Assembly (NCBI GenBank): GCA_026399025.1
Contig: JAPLRU010000101.1
Location: forward strand, 1-40,704
Direction: 5' to 3'
DNA from: Methylobacter sp.
GTDB lineage: Bacteria > Pseudomonadota > Gammaproteobacteria > Methylococcales > Methylomonadaceae
Length of the DNA stretch: 40,704 bases
Shown here: one piece after another, positions 25,721 to 33,986 of the stretch
How positions within the stretch are numbered: the stretch's first letter is position 1
Layout: each line of letters begins with the position of its first letter
The notes under the pieces: model-generated
Seen by the model: the letters and a program-made list of their open reading frames with translations, nothing else
Told to the model about the DNA's origin: nothing
Databases searched by the model: none
Position numbers and translations under genes: made by a program

Positions 25721-27037
25721 TTAGAATTTATAAATTGTGCGCAATCTTAAGAAATCATTATTCTCCCAGCGACCGAATATCGTATCTTTAGGGCCGTCAA
25801 ACAAGGTACTTTCCAGGCGTAAGCTTAAATTATCGGTTGGTTTATATTGCGCTCCTGCGGCAAGTGCGGAATTGCCCTCAACATTGTAGGCGGCTGAAAA
25901 ATAGTAGCCCCACTCGTTATTTTGCTCAATTTCAATTTTTGTTAGCACTGTGTTGCGAAACGGCCTGGTTTCTCTGGAACTAACCGCTATTTTTAGCGCA
26001 TTTACAGGATTAACAGATTCATCACCTGACCATTGAAGCGTGGTGGTAATTTGATTGAATCCTAAAATATTGGCTAACTGGCTGTCGTTATAACTTGTTC
26101 CGACACTGTAGCGAATAAAATCTTCGTCTGTGTTGCTGTCCGCAGCTTGATAAATAGCTTCCCCATAAAACTTCCACTCCTCAAGCACTTTCATGATTCC
26201 CGTGCTGATTGACGTTGTCAATGGTTCGGTTTTAATGACCTGATTGGCTTGGTTGCCATAAGCCAAGGTTGGATACATTGACGGGCCGTGATGTACCAGG
26301 CCAAAAAAATCATAACCGGCGCGTGAGCCTTTGTATTGCAATAAATAGCCGGTATTTTCAATTCCGACCGGACGAAATTTTTCTTCTACCTGTAAATTAG
26401 CGGCTAATGCGGCAAACTCAGGATCATTGGTATTGCCCAGCCAGCGTGAGTACGGTGATGGAATAAGATTTTTTTCTGTTACCGGCATAACCTTGAATGT
26501 CACGGTATCGTCATCGATAAAATATTGAATACCCGCTTGCCACACCCCCGTGCGATAAAACTGACTGGGATTAGTCAGGTTATAAAGCCCAAAACGATCG
26601 ACTGGCGAGTAAATTTCCGATAACCCGGTTTGCAAATAATCCTTACCCGCCAAAATCTCAAAATTATCCGCTTCATAACGCAACCACACGCTATTAAAAT
26701 CAACAATTCCAGGTTGCCTGACTTGATGATCAGGGTTTCTAAATACACCATAATATTCTTGTTTCTGGCTGGAATAGTTCGCATAAAGCTCCATACCCGT
26801 ACTAAAACTACCGTTTAACTGCGTTTGGGATTTGGCAGTAAGACGGGTAAAAAAAGCGACATCATCATTATCGGCTTTATTAGATTCTACCTTTTTAAAG
26901 TAACCTGTGGCGGAGCTATCCGACTCGTATTCAATGTTATTAACAAATCGAGTCAGTGGGTTTTGTTCCGCGGCGAAAGTCATTGAACTAATCAAACAAC
27001 AACCGGCAAAATATAACGAGAGGGAGCTTTTTGACAT
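25721..27037 (-). CDS. Outer-membrane beta-barrel protein
   Basis: A 438-residue protein with a signal peptide (MSKSSLSLYFAGCCLISSMTFA, cut before AEQNP) and alternating-residue strands, ending in LRLRTIYKF with the C-terminal aromatic typical of outer-membrane barrels. It resembles the DUF1302-like or alginate-export-like barrels often found with MMPL/RND permeases (inference). It is the last gene of the minus-strand envelope set, 73 bp after the RND gene; that gap holds an imperfect hairpin near 27064-27098. It may form the outer-membrane part of a lipid or hydrophobic-compound route. Confidence 0.7.
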   Translation of the reverse strand: MSKSSLSLYFAGCCLISSMTFAAEQNPLTRFVNNIEYESDSSATGYFKKVESNKADNDDVAFFTRLTAKSQTQLNGSFSTGMELYANYSSQKQEYYGVFRNPDHQVRQPGIVDFNSVWLRYEADNFEILAGKDYLQTGLSEIYSPVDRFGLYNLTNPSQFYRTGVWQAGIQYFIDDDTVTFKVMPVTEKNLIPSPYSRWLGNTNDPEFAALAANLQVEEKFRPVGIENTGYLLQYKGSRAGYDFFGLVHHGPSMYPTLAYGNQANQVIKTEPLTTSISTGIMKVLEEWKFYGEAIYQAADSNTDEDFIRYSVGTSYNDSQLANILGFNQITTTLQWSGDESVNPVNALKIAVSSRETRPFRNTVLTKIEIEQNNEWGYYFSAAYNVEGNSALAAGAQYKPTDNLSLRLESTLFDGPKDTIFGRWENNDFLRLRTIYKF

Positions 27038-27110
27038 GGTGTAACGCCTGGGTAATTTAACTAGGAGGCCTCAGAGATTTTGATCTCCCTGAAGCCTTTC
27101 TGGCCGGTTA

Positions 27111-29927
27111 TTAACTAACGGAATGCTGTAATTGATTGTTCCTAGCAAGTAGTCGCGCTAACGCTTTGCTGATATTACTATTGAGTTTGGCATGAAGCCT
27201 AGGATAAAAGCGCATGGCCGACTCGACCTGATCTTGATTTAATATCACTGCGCGGAATGGCTCGCTGTCTGCAGAAACACTGACGGTTGCGGTGCGAGTG
27301 ACATTACCGGCATAACCCGCTTCGCCGAAACTATCGCTCCAGCCTAACTGGGTAAGCATTTTTTTATGATCGCCCTCGTGATAAAACACGTCCGCTTTGC
27401 CCGATAGAATAATAAACAATTCACTGCCCACACTGCCTTGTTGCACCACCACGTCATCAGGTTGGTATTCACGCATTTTGGACAGTAAAATCACACGCTT
27501 AATTTGGAAGGAACTCATGCCCGCAAAAATTTCGCTTTTTCTAAGCGCTTCTTTATCAAGATCAAGCGCAATAACATCCCATAGACCCACCAGTCGAATG
27601 CTTTTAAGTAATACCGGGGTTAAGAATAATTCCGTAATCATCGCGATTAACATCGTTAAACCTGCCAATATGCCGAACTGACAGATGAAAAGAAAACTGG
27701 AAAATTTTAAGGTAAAAAAACCTGCCGCTAACGAAAATGAAGTGGCAAGCACTGCAAGCGCTTCCGCTCTGATCGAGCGCACCGCAGCCGCTTGTTGATC
27801 ACCGTCAACGCGACACTCTCGATTATAAGTGCTGAAAATATGGATGGTGTCATCAATGGCAATACCCAGAGCAATCACCGAAACCATTGCTGTACCTGGA
27901 TTTAACGGAATATCAAACATCCCCATAATACCAAACATCAATATGATGGGAATCACATTCGGAATCATCGAGATGAGACCTGCAACCGGCGACGAATACA
28001 GCAATGTCATGATGATACTGAACGCTACGATTGCCAACAGTAACGAATAGCCTTGACTGGTGAATAACGAATCCGCGGCTTCATTGGTCATCAGGTTTTT
28101 ACCGGTTAAGTAAAAGCGATTGCTGTTACCTAAAATTTCGCCAAGTTGCGTTTTTAACAAGGCAATTTGTTTGTTTAACACATTGGAATTAGACATATTA
28201 TGTCTGACTATAAAGTTCACGCGTCGCGCATCGCTACTAATAACGCGCTCTAAATCACTGCGTTGAAACAGCATCAAATACTGCTCAACCAACTCGCGCG
28301 ATTGGGGCAGGATATAAAAGTTTTTATCGCCTTGGTGCATCTCTTGATTGACCAGTTTTAAATAGTCCGTCATACCAATCACTTTGTCATAGACACTTTG
28401 CTTAAGCATGACTTGCTGAATGGCATCCAGTTTTTCAAGTTCCAGCGGGTTTTTAAAATCGGTATTACGTGTTGCTTCTATGGTGAGAGTAAAAACCTGC
28501 ATTCCTGCAAGGTCTTGATGAGCGGTCTTATTATCAATCACCAATTGATGGTCTGAATTAAAATACGCAAGCGGGTCGTTACTGGCGGTAATTTGTAACG
28601 CGAATCCGCCAAACACAAGGACAATAACGGCGGTAACACTGAGAATCTTACCTTGATGAAACTCGACCGCATTTTCTACAAAACGTACAAAACGGCTTTT
28701 CCATCCATTAGAATCGTGATTTTCAATCACATTTTCAGCGGTTTTAGGGCCGCAAATACTTAACAATAACGGAACTATCAACAAGGTACTGACTGCTGTT
28801 ACCAGCATTCCTATTGAGCTGGCGATGGAAAAATCCCTAATCAAGGTAATGTCGGTTATAGCATTCGATAAAAAGCCGATAATGGTACTAAATGAGGTGA
28901 TAAAAATCGGTACGCCGACATGAGACGCCATATAACGGATGGCGGGGAAGCGTTGCCCTGTATTATCGTGTTTTAATCCCTGTAAATACGCTGCCACAAT
29001 ATGGGTATCTTCAGTCGAGCCGATAACAATAATTAACGCGGGCAAAACAGCAACTAATAAATTAACAGGAATATTGCAATAACCGACGATACCGAAGGTC
29101 CAAATAACACTGACAAATGAAGTAACCAGCGGTATAAACGCAGCCCAAAAAACCCGCAGCATTAATATCAAGGTAATCAGTAAAACGGCAACATTCAATG
29201 GTGTAATAAATAATATATCGTCAAATAAACCATTGACAAGATCGGAATTTACTCTAGGTGTTCCTACTTGAAATACATGGCTAAACTCAGTCTTTAACGG
29301 CTTAATAATGTTTTCAATCTGTGTATAAGCCGTGCGATTAAATTCCGATTCGTGAAAGCTGGGTTTTAAGGTAATAATAAGCGCCGCTTTAGTGCCGTCT
29401 TCTGACAGTAATTGTCTTTTAATAAGCGGACTATAAAGCGCGTTATCTTTAATAGCGGCAATTTCTTCTTTAGTTTCAGGATAAGTATTAACCAACGGAT
29501 TAATTTCCAAACCAAAACCGTTGTCACGAATACTCAATGCAGTTGACAAGGTTTCAACTTTTTCAACGCTGTCCAGCTTTTTTAATTGATAGGCAACTTC
29601 ATCAATTAGCTTTAGTTTTTTAGAGCTAAAAATATCGTCACCCTGATAATGTACCAATACGATATTATCAGAACCAAATTCTTTGACCACATTTTGATAT
29701 AACGGCAACATTGGATTGCTATTATTAATAAGACTGTCCGGGTCTGCATCGATTTTAAGATTTAATAAGCCATAACCGGTAATTACGGTTATAACTAATG
29801 CTATTAAGAAAGCAATGACAGGTTTTCTTGCTCCAAAAGTCATAATATTTTCAATAAAACCACTGGAGTATTCTATGTATTTTCCGGTGTTTGCTTCGGT
29901 TTGTGCGGCAGGCTTTGAGCTAGACAT
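27111..29927 (-). CDS. MMPL/RND-family permease with C-terminal cyclic-nucleotide-binding domain
   Basis: A 938-residue inner-membrane protein. The RND layout is clear: TM1 (PVIAFLIALVITVITGYGLL), a large periplasmic loop, a bundle of membrane segments (around GSTEDTHIVAAYL), a second loop, and a second bundle with VIALGIAIDDTIHIFSTYNR. Residues ~808-938 form a cNMP-binding-like domain: FAGMSSFQIKRV, VVVQQGSVGSELFIILSGKA and FGEAGYAGNVTRTATV match the phosphate-binding cassette (the usual FGE...RTA pattern). MMPL proteins move lipids or hydrophobic compounds; the added domain suggests ligand control from the cytoplasm. It sits with a LolA-like protein and a beta-barrel. Confidence 0.85.
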   Translation of the reverse strand: MSSSKPAAQTEANTGKYIEYSSGFIENIMTFGARKPVIAFLIALVITVITGYGLLNLKIDADPDSLINNSNPMLPLYQNVVKEFGSDNIVLVHYQGDDIFSSKKLKLIDEVAYQLKKLDSVEKVETLSTALSIRDNGFGLEINPLVNTYPETKEEIAAIKDNALYSPLIKRQLLSEDGTKAALIITLKPSFHESEFNRTAYTQIENIIKPLKTEFSHVFQVGTPRVNSDLVNGLFDDILFITPLNVAVLLITLILMLRVFWAAFIPLVTSFVSVIWTFGIVGYCNIPVNLLVAVLPALIIVIGSTEDTHIVAAYLQGLKHDNTGQRFPAIRYMASHVGVPIFITSFSTIIGFLSNAITDITLIRDFSIASSIGMLVTAVSTLLIVPLLLSICGPKTAENVIENHDSNGWKSRFVRFVENAVEFHQGKILSVTAVIVLVFGGFALQITASNDPLAYFNSDHQLVIDNKTAHQDLAGMQVFTLTIEATRNTDFKNPLELEKLDAIQQVMLKQSVYDKVIGMTDYLKLVNQEMHQGDKNFYILPQSRELVEQYLMLFQRSDLERVISSDARRVNFIVRHNMSNSNVLNKQIALLKTQLGEILGNSNRFYLTGKNLMTNEAADSLFTSQGYSLLLAIVAFSIIMTLLYSSPVAGLISMIPNVIPIILMFGIMGMFDIPLNPGTAMVSVIALGIAIDDTIHIFSTYNRECRVDGDQQAAAVRSIRAEALAVLATSFSLAAGFFTLKFSSFLFICQFGILAGLTMLIAMITELFLTPVLLKSIRLVGLWDVIALDLDKEALRKSEIFAGMSSFQIKRVILLSKMREYQPDDVVVQQGSVGSELFIILSGKADVFYHEGDHKKMLTQLGWSDSFGEAGYAGNVTRTATVSVSADSEPFRAVILNQDQVESAMRFYPRLHAKLNSNISKALARLLARNNQLQHSVS

Positions 29928-30014
29928 AATTTTCTCTTGAAAGAAGTATTAGGGTTAAATATTATTTAGTCAGTCTGACTTATTGATATAAGCTTAGCAA
30001 TAATCCATTTTTTA

Positions 30015-30599
30015 TTATAAAAATACAAAGATATAAGAGGTACAAAATCCTGTTGCACCAAAAAACCAAGGATCAGCCGAAAATCCTTTAAGTGTTTTGC
30101 TCATTGCAAAACCACCAATCGCGTAAAAAGGTACAGCAAAAAGTGACGTTAAGTGATAAAGATCACTGGGGAAATAATAGAATATAAACGTGTCAAGGAA
30201 CAAAAGGCCGCAGATATTAATAAGTGCCTCAATTAATAGGCCATCAATTGAAACTGAAATAATAAAAATATAGTTTTCATATTTAAAATTAAAAGATTTA
30301 ACTTTCTTATGAAGAAAATAAAGATGATAGCCATAAATCCCCCATTCAATCGTTGAAATTAATGACGTATCACTATCATGTACAGGAAGTACTTTATATT
30401 GCCAAAGTGTATAGTCGAATACCGCTCTACAAAAATGATTGATAGCTACCTCAGCAATGGGACCTAGCATCGTCATCGCCCCTGCATACATAAACACATC
30501 TTTAGGTATTGAACGCGTAGTGCCTTTAATTAGAGGTAAATCAATTATGCAAATAATAACGGTAAAATATAAGAAAAAAAGAGCAATCCCGGTGGTCAT
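30015..30599 (-). CDS. Small polytopic membrane protein of unknown function
   Basis: A 194-residue protein with five or six hydrophobic segments (for example GIALFFLYFTVIICIIDLPL and the C-terminal GATGFCTSYIFVFL). Polar residues within the membrane part include EVAINHFCRAVFDYTLWQYK and TIEWGIYGYHLYF, which might form a binding or catalytic pocket. I recognise no family. It lies 87 bp upstream of the RND permease and downstream of a terminator-like hairpin, so it probably starts the RND transcript. An accessory of that transporter or a lipid-modifying enzyme are both possible. Confidence 0.6.
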   Translation of the reverse strand: MTTGIALFFLYFTVIICIIDLPLIKGTTRSIPKDVFMYAGAMTMLGPIAEVAINHFCRAVFDYTLWQYKVLPVHDSDTSLISTIEWGIYGYHLYFLHKKVKSFNFKYENYIFIISVSIDGLLIEALINICGLLFLDTFIFYYFPSDLYHLTSLFAVPFYAIGGFAMSKTLKGFSADPWFFGATGFCTSYIFVFL

Positions 30600-30654
30600 T
30601 AAAATAGCTCATGATTAAGAAAAAAGGGTAATATTATATTGAGGTGTCGGCAAT

Positions 30655-30700
30655 TAAAAATAGACCCCAGGCATTTTAAAAACGACTGAGGTCTATTTGT
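30655..30700 (-). terminator. Hairpin with T tail after the LolA-like gene
   Basis: On the minus strand AAATAGACC pairs with GGTCTATTT across ~22 nt and continues into further T residues. It may attenuate or end the LolA-like transcript before the membrane-protein gene. Confidence 0.5.
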
Positions 30701-30727
30701 TTCTTATATTACGTTGTTATTGCATTG

Positions 30728-31573
30728 TTATTGCAATAAAGCACCATCAATAATACTGCGCTCTTTAAAATTTTTCTCAGGCACAGCCGCTTCTTCAAAA
30801 CGTCTTTCGCGTACTGTGGTTACTGTTTTATGTTGATTAATAATATGATCCATTTCTATTTTATTGGCACGCCATGCTTGTCCTTCAATATTAACAGGCT
30901 CAAAATTACGTTGTCTTTTAATTAATTGCTGATGTTGATCGAAAAACTCAACTTGTATTACCATAAAATTATCTTGTGTAATCCAGAGTTGGCGATAACC
31001 ATAGCCTGTTTCTTTTTGTAATTCGGGATCTGTTGCTACGGATTTAATCACAAAGGATTTAACACCATTTAGCGTCTCATCAGGTAAGCGTTCATAACTA
31101 AACTTATCGCGACTCTCAGAAACCAAATCTTCATAAGTGTAATCTGTACCCATAAAATAGTTTTTGCGTCCGCCTTTAGCAATGCGTTTCATCTCCTTGC
31201 CATACGCGGGTAGATAAAGCCATTGATCATCACTCGTTCCTTGATGTTGCCAAGTTAAAAGACTGACGCCTTTAACGCCTGAAGGTGCTGAAAAAACCAA
31301 CACATAGCGTGTTTCTTCGGAATTGATTTCACGCTTGTAATGGCGCATTTCACGTTTTTCAGCATTATTAGCCTTGTCAATTAACGAGACTTCCTGAATT
31401 TCACACTCATAGGGTCTATCATGGCGTTTTGATGCCTCATCGAGAATTTGCCTACCCGAGAGATTGCTTGTTTCAGATGATATATGTTCAGTGTCCGCGG
31501 CTTTTGCAGGACTGACGAGAAGCGATAACAGCATCACAATTGACACTAAAGAAACGGGATAAATGGTTTTCAC
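30728..31573 (-). CDS. Outer-membrane lipoprotein-sorting (LolA-like) periplasmic protein
   Basis: A 281-residue exported protein with a signal peptide (MKTIYPVSLVSIVMLLSLLV...AKA, cut before ADTEH). The rest matches the LolA-like family found beside MMPL/RND permeases: GVSLLTWQHQG, DDQWLYLPAYGKEMKRIA, YFMGTDYTYEDL and YRQLWITQDNFMVIQVEFFD. It likely carries a lipid or hydrophobic cargo across the periplasm between the RND permease and the outer-membrane barrel encoded downstream (context inference). It is the first gene of the minus-strand set. Confidence 0.85.
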   Translation of the reverse strand: MKTIYPVSLVSIVMLLSLLVSPAKAADTEHISSETSNLSGRQILDEASKRHDRPYECEIQEVSLIDKANNAEKREMRHYKREINSEETRYVLVFSAPSGVKGVSLLTWQHQGTSDDQWLYLPAYGKEMKRIAKGGRKNYFMGTDYTYEDLVSESRDKFSYERLPDETLNGVKSFVIKSVATDPELQKETGYGYRQLWITQDNFMVIQVEFFDQHQQLIKRQRNFEPVNIEGQAWRANKIEMDHIINQHKTVTTVRERRFEEAAVPEKNFKERSIIDGALLQ

Positions 31574-32077
31574 AAGGTGTACTCCAAGTTAAAAAAATCG
31601 TAACGACTCAATGTATTAAAAATCCATTTTCTCATTGCTTTACGATGCATCACGGCTATTAAATTAGGTGATTTTAGGAAGACAAAAATTGATTATAAGT
31701 AATTTTGCTTGCAAAACAGCGTGCAATAATCAGTTAGTCTATGAAAACGGCGTCATCATTGACTAAAAAATTTTTATAGCATGAATTTTTTTAGATTATA
31801 CCTGACGTTTCAGTCATTTTTAGACTAGTTCTATAGATTTGCACGAATTACAGAGGAATAACGGGAGTTTTCTATTGTCCCATTCCCGCAAAAGCAATCC
31901 CTGTAGGAATGGACGTCAACAGAAACAGCCAATGGTTCATATATGTAAACCTCGCAGGTTACACTATTCGCTTGGGATTAAAGCAATGCTTGTGGTTCCC
32001 CCCCCGGCACGCGATAGAGTAAACGTATCCTCCGCCCTTACTTACGTAACTTTAGGTAGTTACTCAAAAAGCAACTC
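31574..32077. other. Divergent intergenic region before the ABC exporter
   Basis: About 500 bp, AT-rich in its left half. It must hold promoters for the LolA-like gene and the ABC exporter. A frame starting with TTG at 31839 overlaps the exporter start and has no recognisable content. I found no clear operator or terminator. Confidence 0.4.
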
Positions 32078-33832
32078 ATGGACATTATATTTAAAGAATA
32101 CAGCCGGGTTATCCGGCAAAAAAAGTGGTTTTTCCTGTTGGCTTTATGCGCTTTGACCTCGACCGTGACCCTGGACTTATGGGCGCCGATTTACTATAAA
32201 AACATCGCCAACGGCTTGGTACTGCCTTATTCGGACGCAACGCTGAGTCTGTTGATAGATAACCTGAAGCAGGTAGGAATCATTTATGCAGGCATTTGGC
32301 TGTCCTGGCGCTTGCTGGAAATCGCTGTTGTTCCGCTGGATGGCGGCGGCGTTAACCTGCTGGAAAAACGCTGCTTCGATGTGCTTAAAAAACAAAAATA
32401 CGTCTTTTTCGAAAACAGCTTTTCCGGCAGCTTAATCAAGCAAGCCAACCGCTTTTCGCGTTCATTTGAAATCATCATGGACTGGTTTTTATTCCAGTTT
32501 TTCATGAACATTGTCGCAATCGGCATTGCCTTTACGATCTTCTACCGGCAACAGCAAGAGTTTGCTTGCTATTTCCTGATTTGGGTCGTGCTCTTTATCG
32601 GCTGGAATGTCGCCTACTCGATCTGGAAACTGCGTTTTGATAAAGCCGTAGCCCAGGCCGACTCGGAAGTCGGCGGCGTCTATTCGGACGCAGTCAGCAA
32701 TATTTTCGTGGTCAAAAGTTTTGCGATGGAAGCTCGCGAACAGGCGCATATCAATCAAGCATCGGATAAGGTTTACCGCAAGAAAAAAATCGCCTGGACG
32801 CTACAGTTTATCTCCTTTGCCGTACAAGGCTTGATGACCTTCGGTATTGAATTGCTGCTGGTTTATTTGATGATTCAAAAATGGAAAACCGGCAATTTCC
32901 AGGTCGGCGAATTTGTGTTGTTTCAATCGATCATGATCATGCTGATTCAGCGTTTATGGGAGTTCGGCCGCAATTTCAGGAACTTTTTTACCGCCCTGGC
33001 CGACGCCTCCGAAATGGCCGATGTATTCAGGCAGGAAGATATTGAAACCGATGCCGATAATGCCCAAGCACTGACCATCAGTCACGGCGCTATCGACTTT
33101 AACAATATTTGCTTCACCTATAACAAAGAAAACCCGCGTCAAAACCCGTTGTTTGAGGATTTTTCGCTCACCATCAAAGCCGGTGAAAAAATCGCGCTGG
33201 TCGGCCAATCCGGTTCCGGCAAATCGTCGTTAACCAAACTGTTGTTTCGCTTTCTCGACCCGCAACAAGGCAGCATCAGCTTTGACGGCTTCGATGCAAA
33301 AGCCTTTACGCTGAATTCATTGCGCAGGCAAATCTCCATGGTGCCGCAACAGCCGGATTTATTTCACCGCTCGATACGCGACAACATCACGCTGGGCGCG
33401 GACATTTCCGAGGCCGAACTGATTGATGCCGCCCGAAAAGCCCACTGCCTTGAGTTTATCGAGCAATTGCCCGAGCGCTTCGATACGCTGGTCGGCGAGC
33501 GCGGCGTCAAACTTTCCGGCGGCGAAAGACAGCGCATCGCCATTGCCCGCGCGTTTTTGGAAGATGCGCCGATTGTGGTGCTGGATGAAGCCACCAGCGC
33601 GTTGGATTCCTTAACCGAAAAACAAATCCAAACGGCTATTTTTGAGTTGATCAAGCATAAAACCACCCTGGTTATCGCTCACCGTCTTTCGACCATTTTA
33701 ACCATGGATCGGATTATCGTACTGGAACAAGGCAGAATCATCGAGCAAGGCAGCCATCACCAATTGCTTGCCAAGCAAGGCAAATACTACGCCATGTGGC
33801 AGCATCAAAGCGGCGATTTTCTGCCCGTATAG
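32078..33832 (+). CDS. ABC exporter, fused membrane and ATPase domains
   Basis: A 584-residue half-transporter that should work as a homodimer. Residues ~1-310 carry about six membrane segments. Residues ~335-575 are the ATPase: GQSGSGKSSLTKLLF (Walker A), SMVPQQPDLFHRSIRDNI (Q loop), KLSGGERQRIAIARAF (signature), IVVLDEATSALD (Walker B) and VIAHRLSTI (H loop). The layout is MsbA/multidrug/lipid-exporter type; the substrate cannot be read. It is a single gene between a long divergent region and the NrdR-box promoter of nrdJa. Confidence 0.9.
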   Translation: MDIIFKEYSRVIRQKKWFFLLALCALTSTVTLDLWAPIYYKNIANGLVLPYSDATLSLLIDNLKQVGIIYAGIWLSWRLLEIAVVPLDGGGVNLLEKRCFDVLKKQKYVFFENSFSGSLIKQANRFSRSFEIIMDWFLFQFFMNIVAIGIAFTIFYRQQQEFACYFLIWVVLFIGWNVAYSIWKLRFDKAVAQADSEVGGVYSDAVSNIFVVKSFAMEAREQAHINQASDKVYRKKKIAWTLQFISFAVQGLMTFGIELLLVYLMIQKWKTGNFQVGEFVLFQSIMIMLIQRLWEFGRNFRNFFTALADASEMADVFRQEDIETDADNAQALTISHGAIDFNNICFTYNKENPRQNPLFEDFSLTIKAGEKIALVGQSGSGKSSLTKLLFRFLDPQQGSISFDGFDAKAFTLNSLRRQISMVPQQPDLFHRSIRDNITLGADISEAELIDAARKAHCLEFIEQLPERFDTLVGERGVKLSGGERQRIAIARAFLEDAPIVVLDEATSALDSLTEKQIQTAIFELIKHKTTLVIAHRLSTILTMDRIIVLEQGRIIEQGSHHQLLAKQGKYYAMWQHQSGDFLPV

Positions 33833-33886
33833 CTGATTTCGCCGTAACTGTTTGGTTTCACACAGGGTTTTTATTATCTCGCCAAA

Positions 33887-33902
33887 ACACTATATATTGT
33901 GC
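33887..33902 (+). promoter_or_regulatory. NrdR box 1
   Basis: ACACTATATATTGTGC matches the NrdR consensus (acaCwAtATaTwGtgt, from memory) at 15 of 16 positions. It lies 85 bp upstream of the nrdJa start, in the place where the ATP/dATP-sensing repressor NrdR binds ribonucleotide reductase promoters. Confidence 0.8.
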
Positions 33903-33918
33903 TATTCTAAAAATATAA

Positions 33919-33934
33919 ACACTACATATCGGTT
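33919..33934 (+). promoter_or_regulatory. NrdR box 2
   Basis: ACACTACATATCGGTT matches the NrdR consensus at about 12 of 16 positions. Its start is 32 bp from that of box 1, the three-helical-turn spacing known for paired NrdR boxes, which supports both sites. Confidence 0.72.
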
Positions 33935-33986
33935 ATTCACCCTGACGGGCTGAGCCTTAACTTCCACCATCAACAGAGACACCCTA

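Noticed and set aside
31839-32156. 105-codon plus-strand frame before the ABC exporter
   Set aside because: TTG start, no recognisable content, and it overlaps the exporter start in another frame.
33833-33986. Cobalamin riboswitch before the B12-dependent reductase
   Set aside because: The leader is too short, with no recognisable B12-box; only NrdR boxes are seen.
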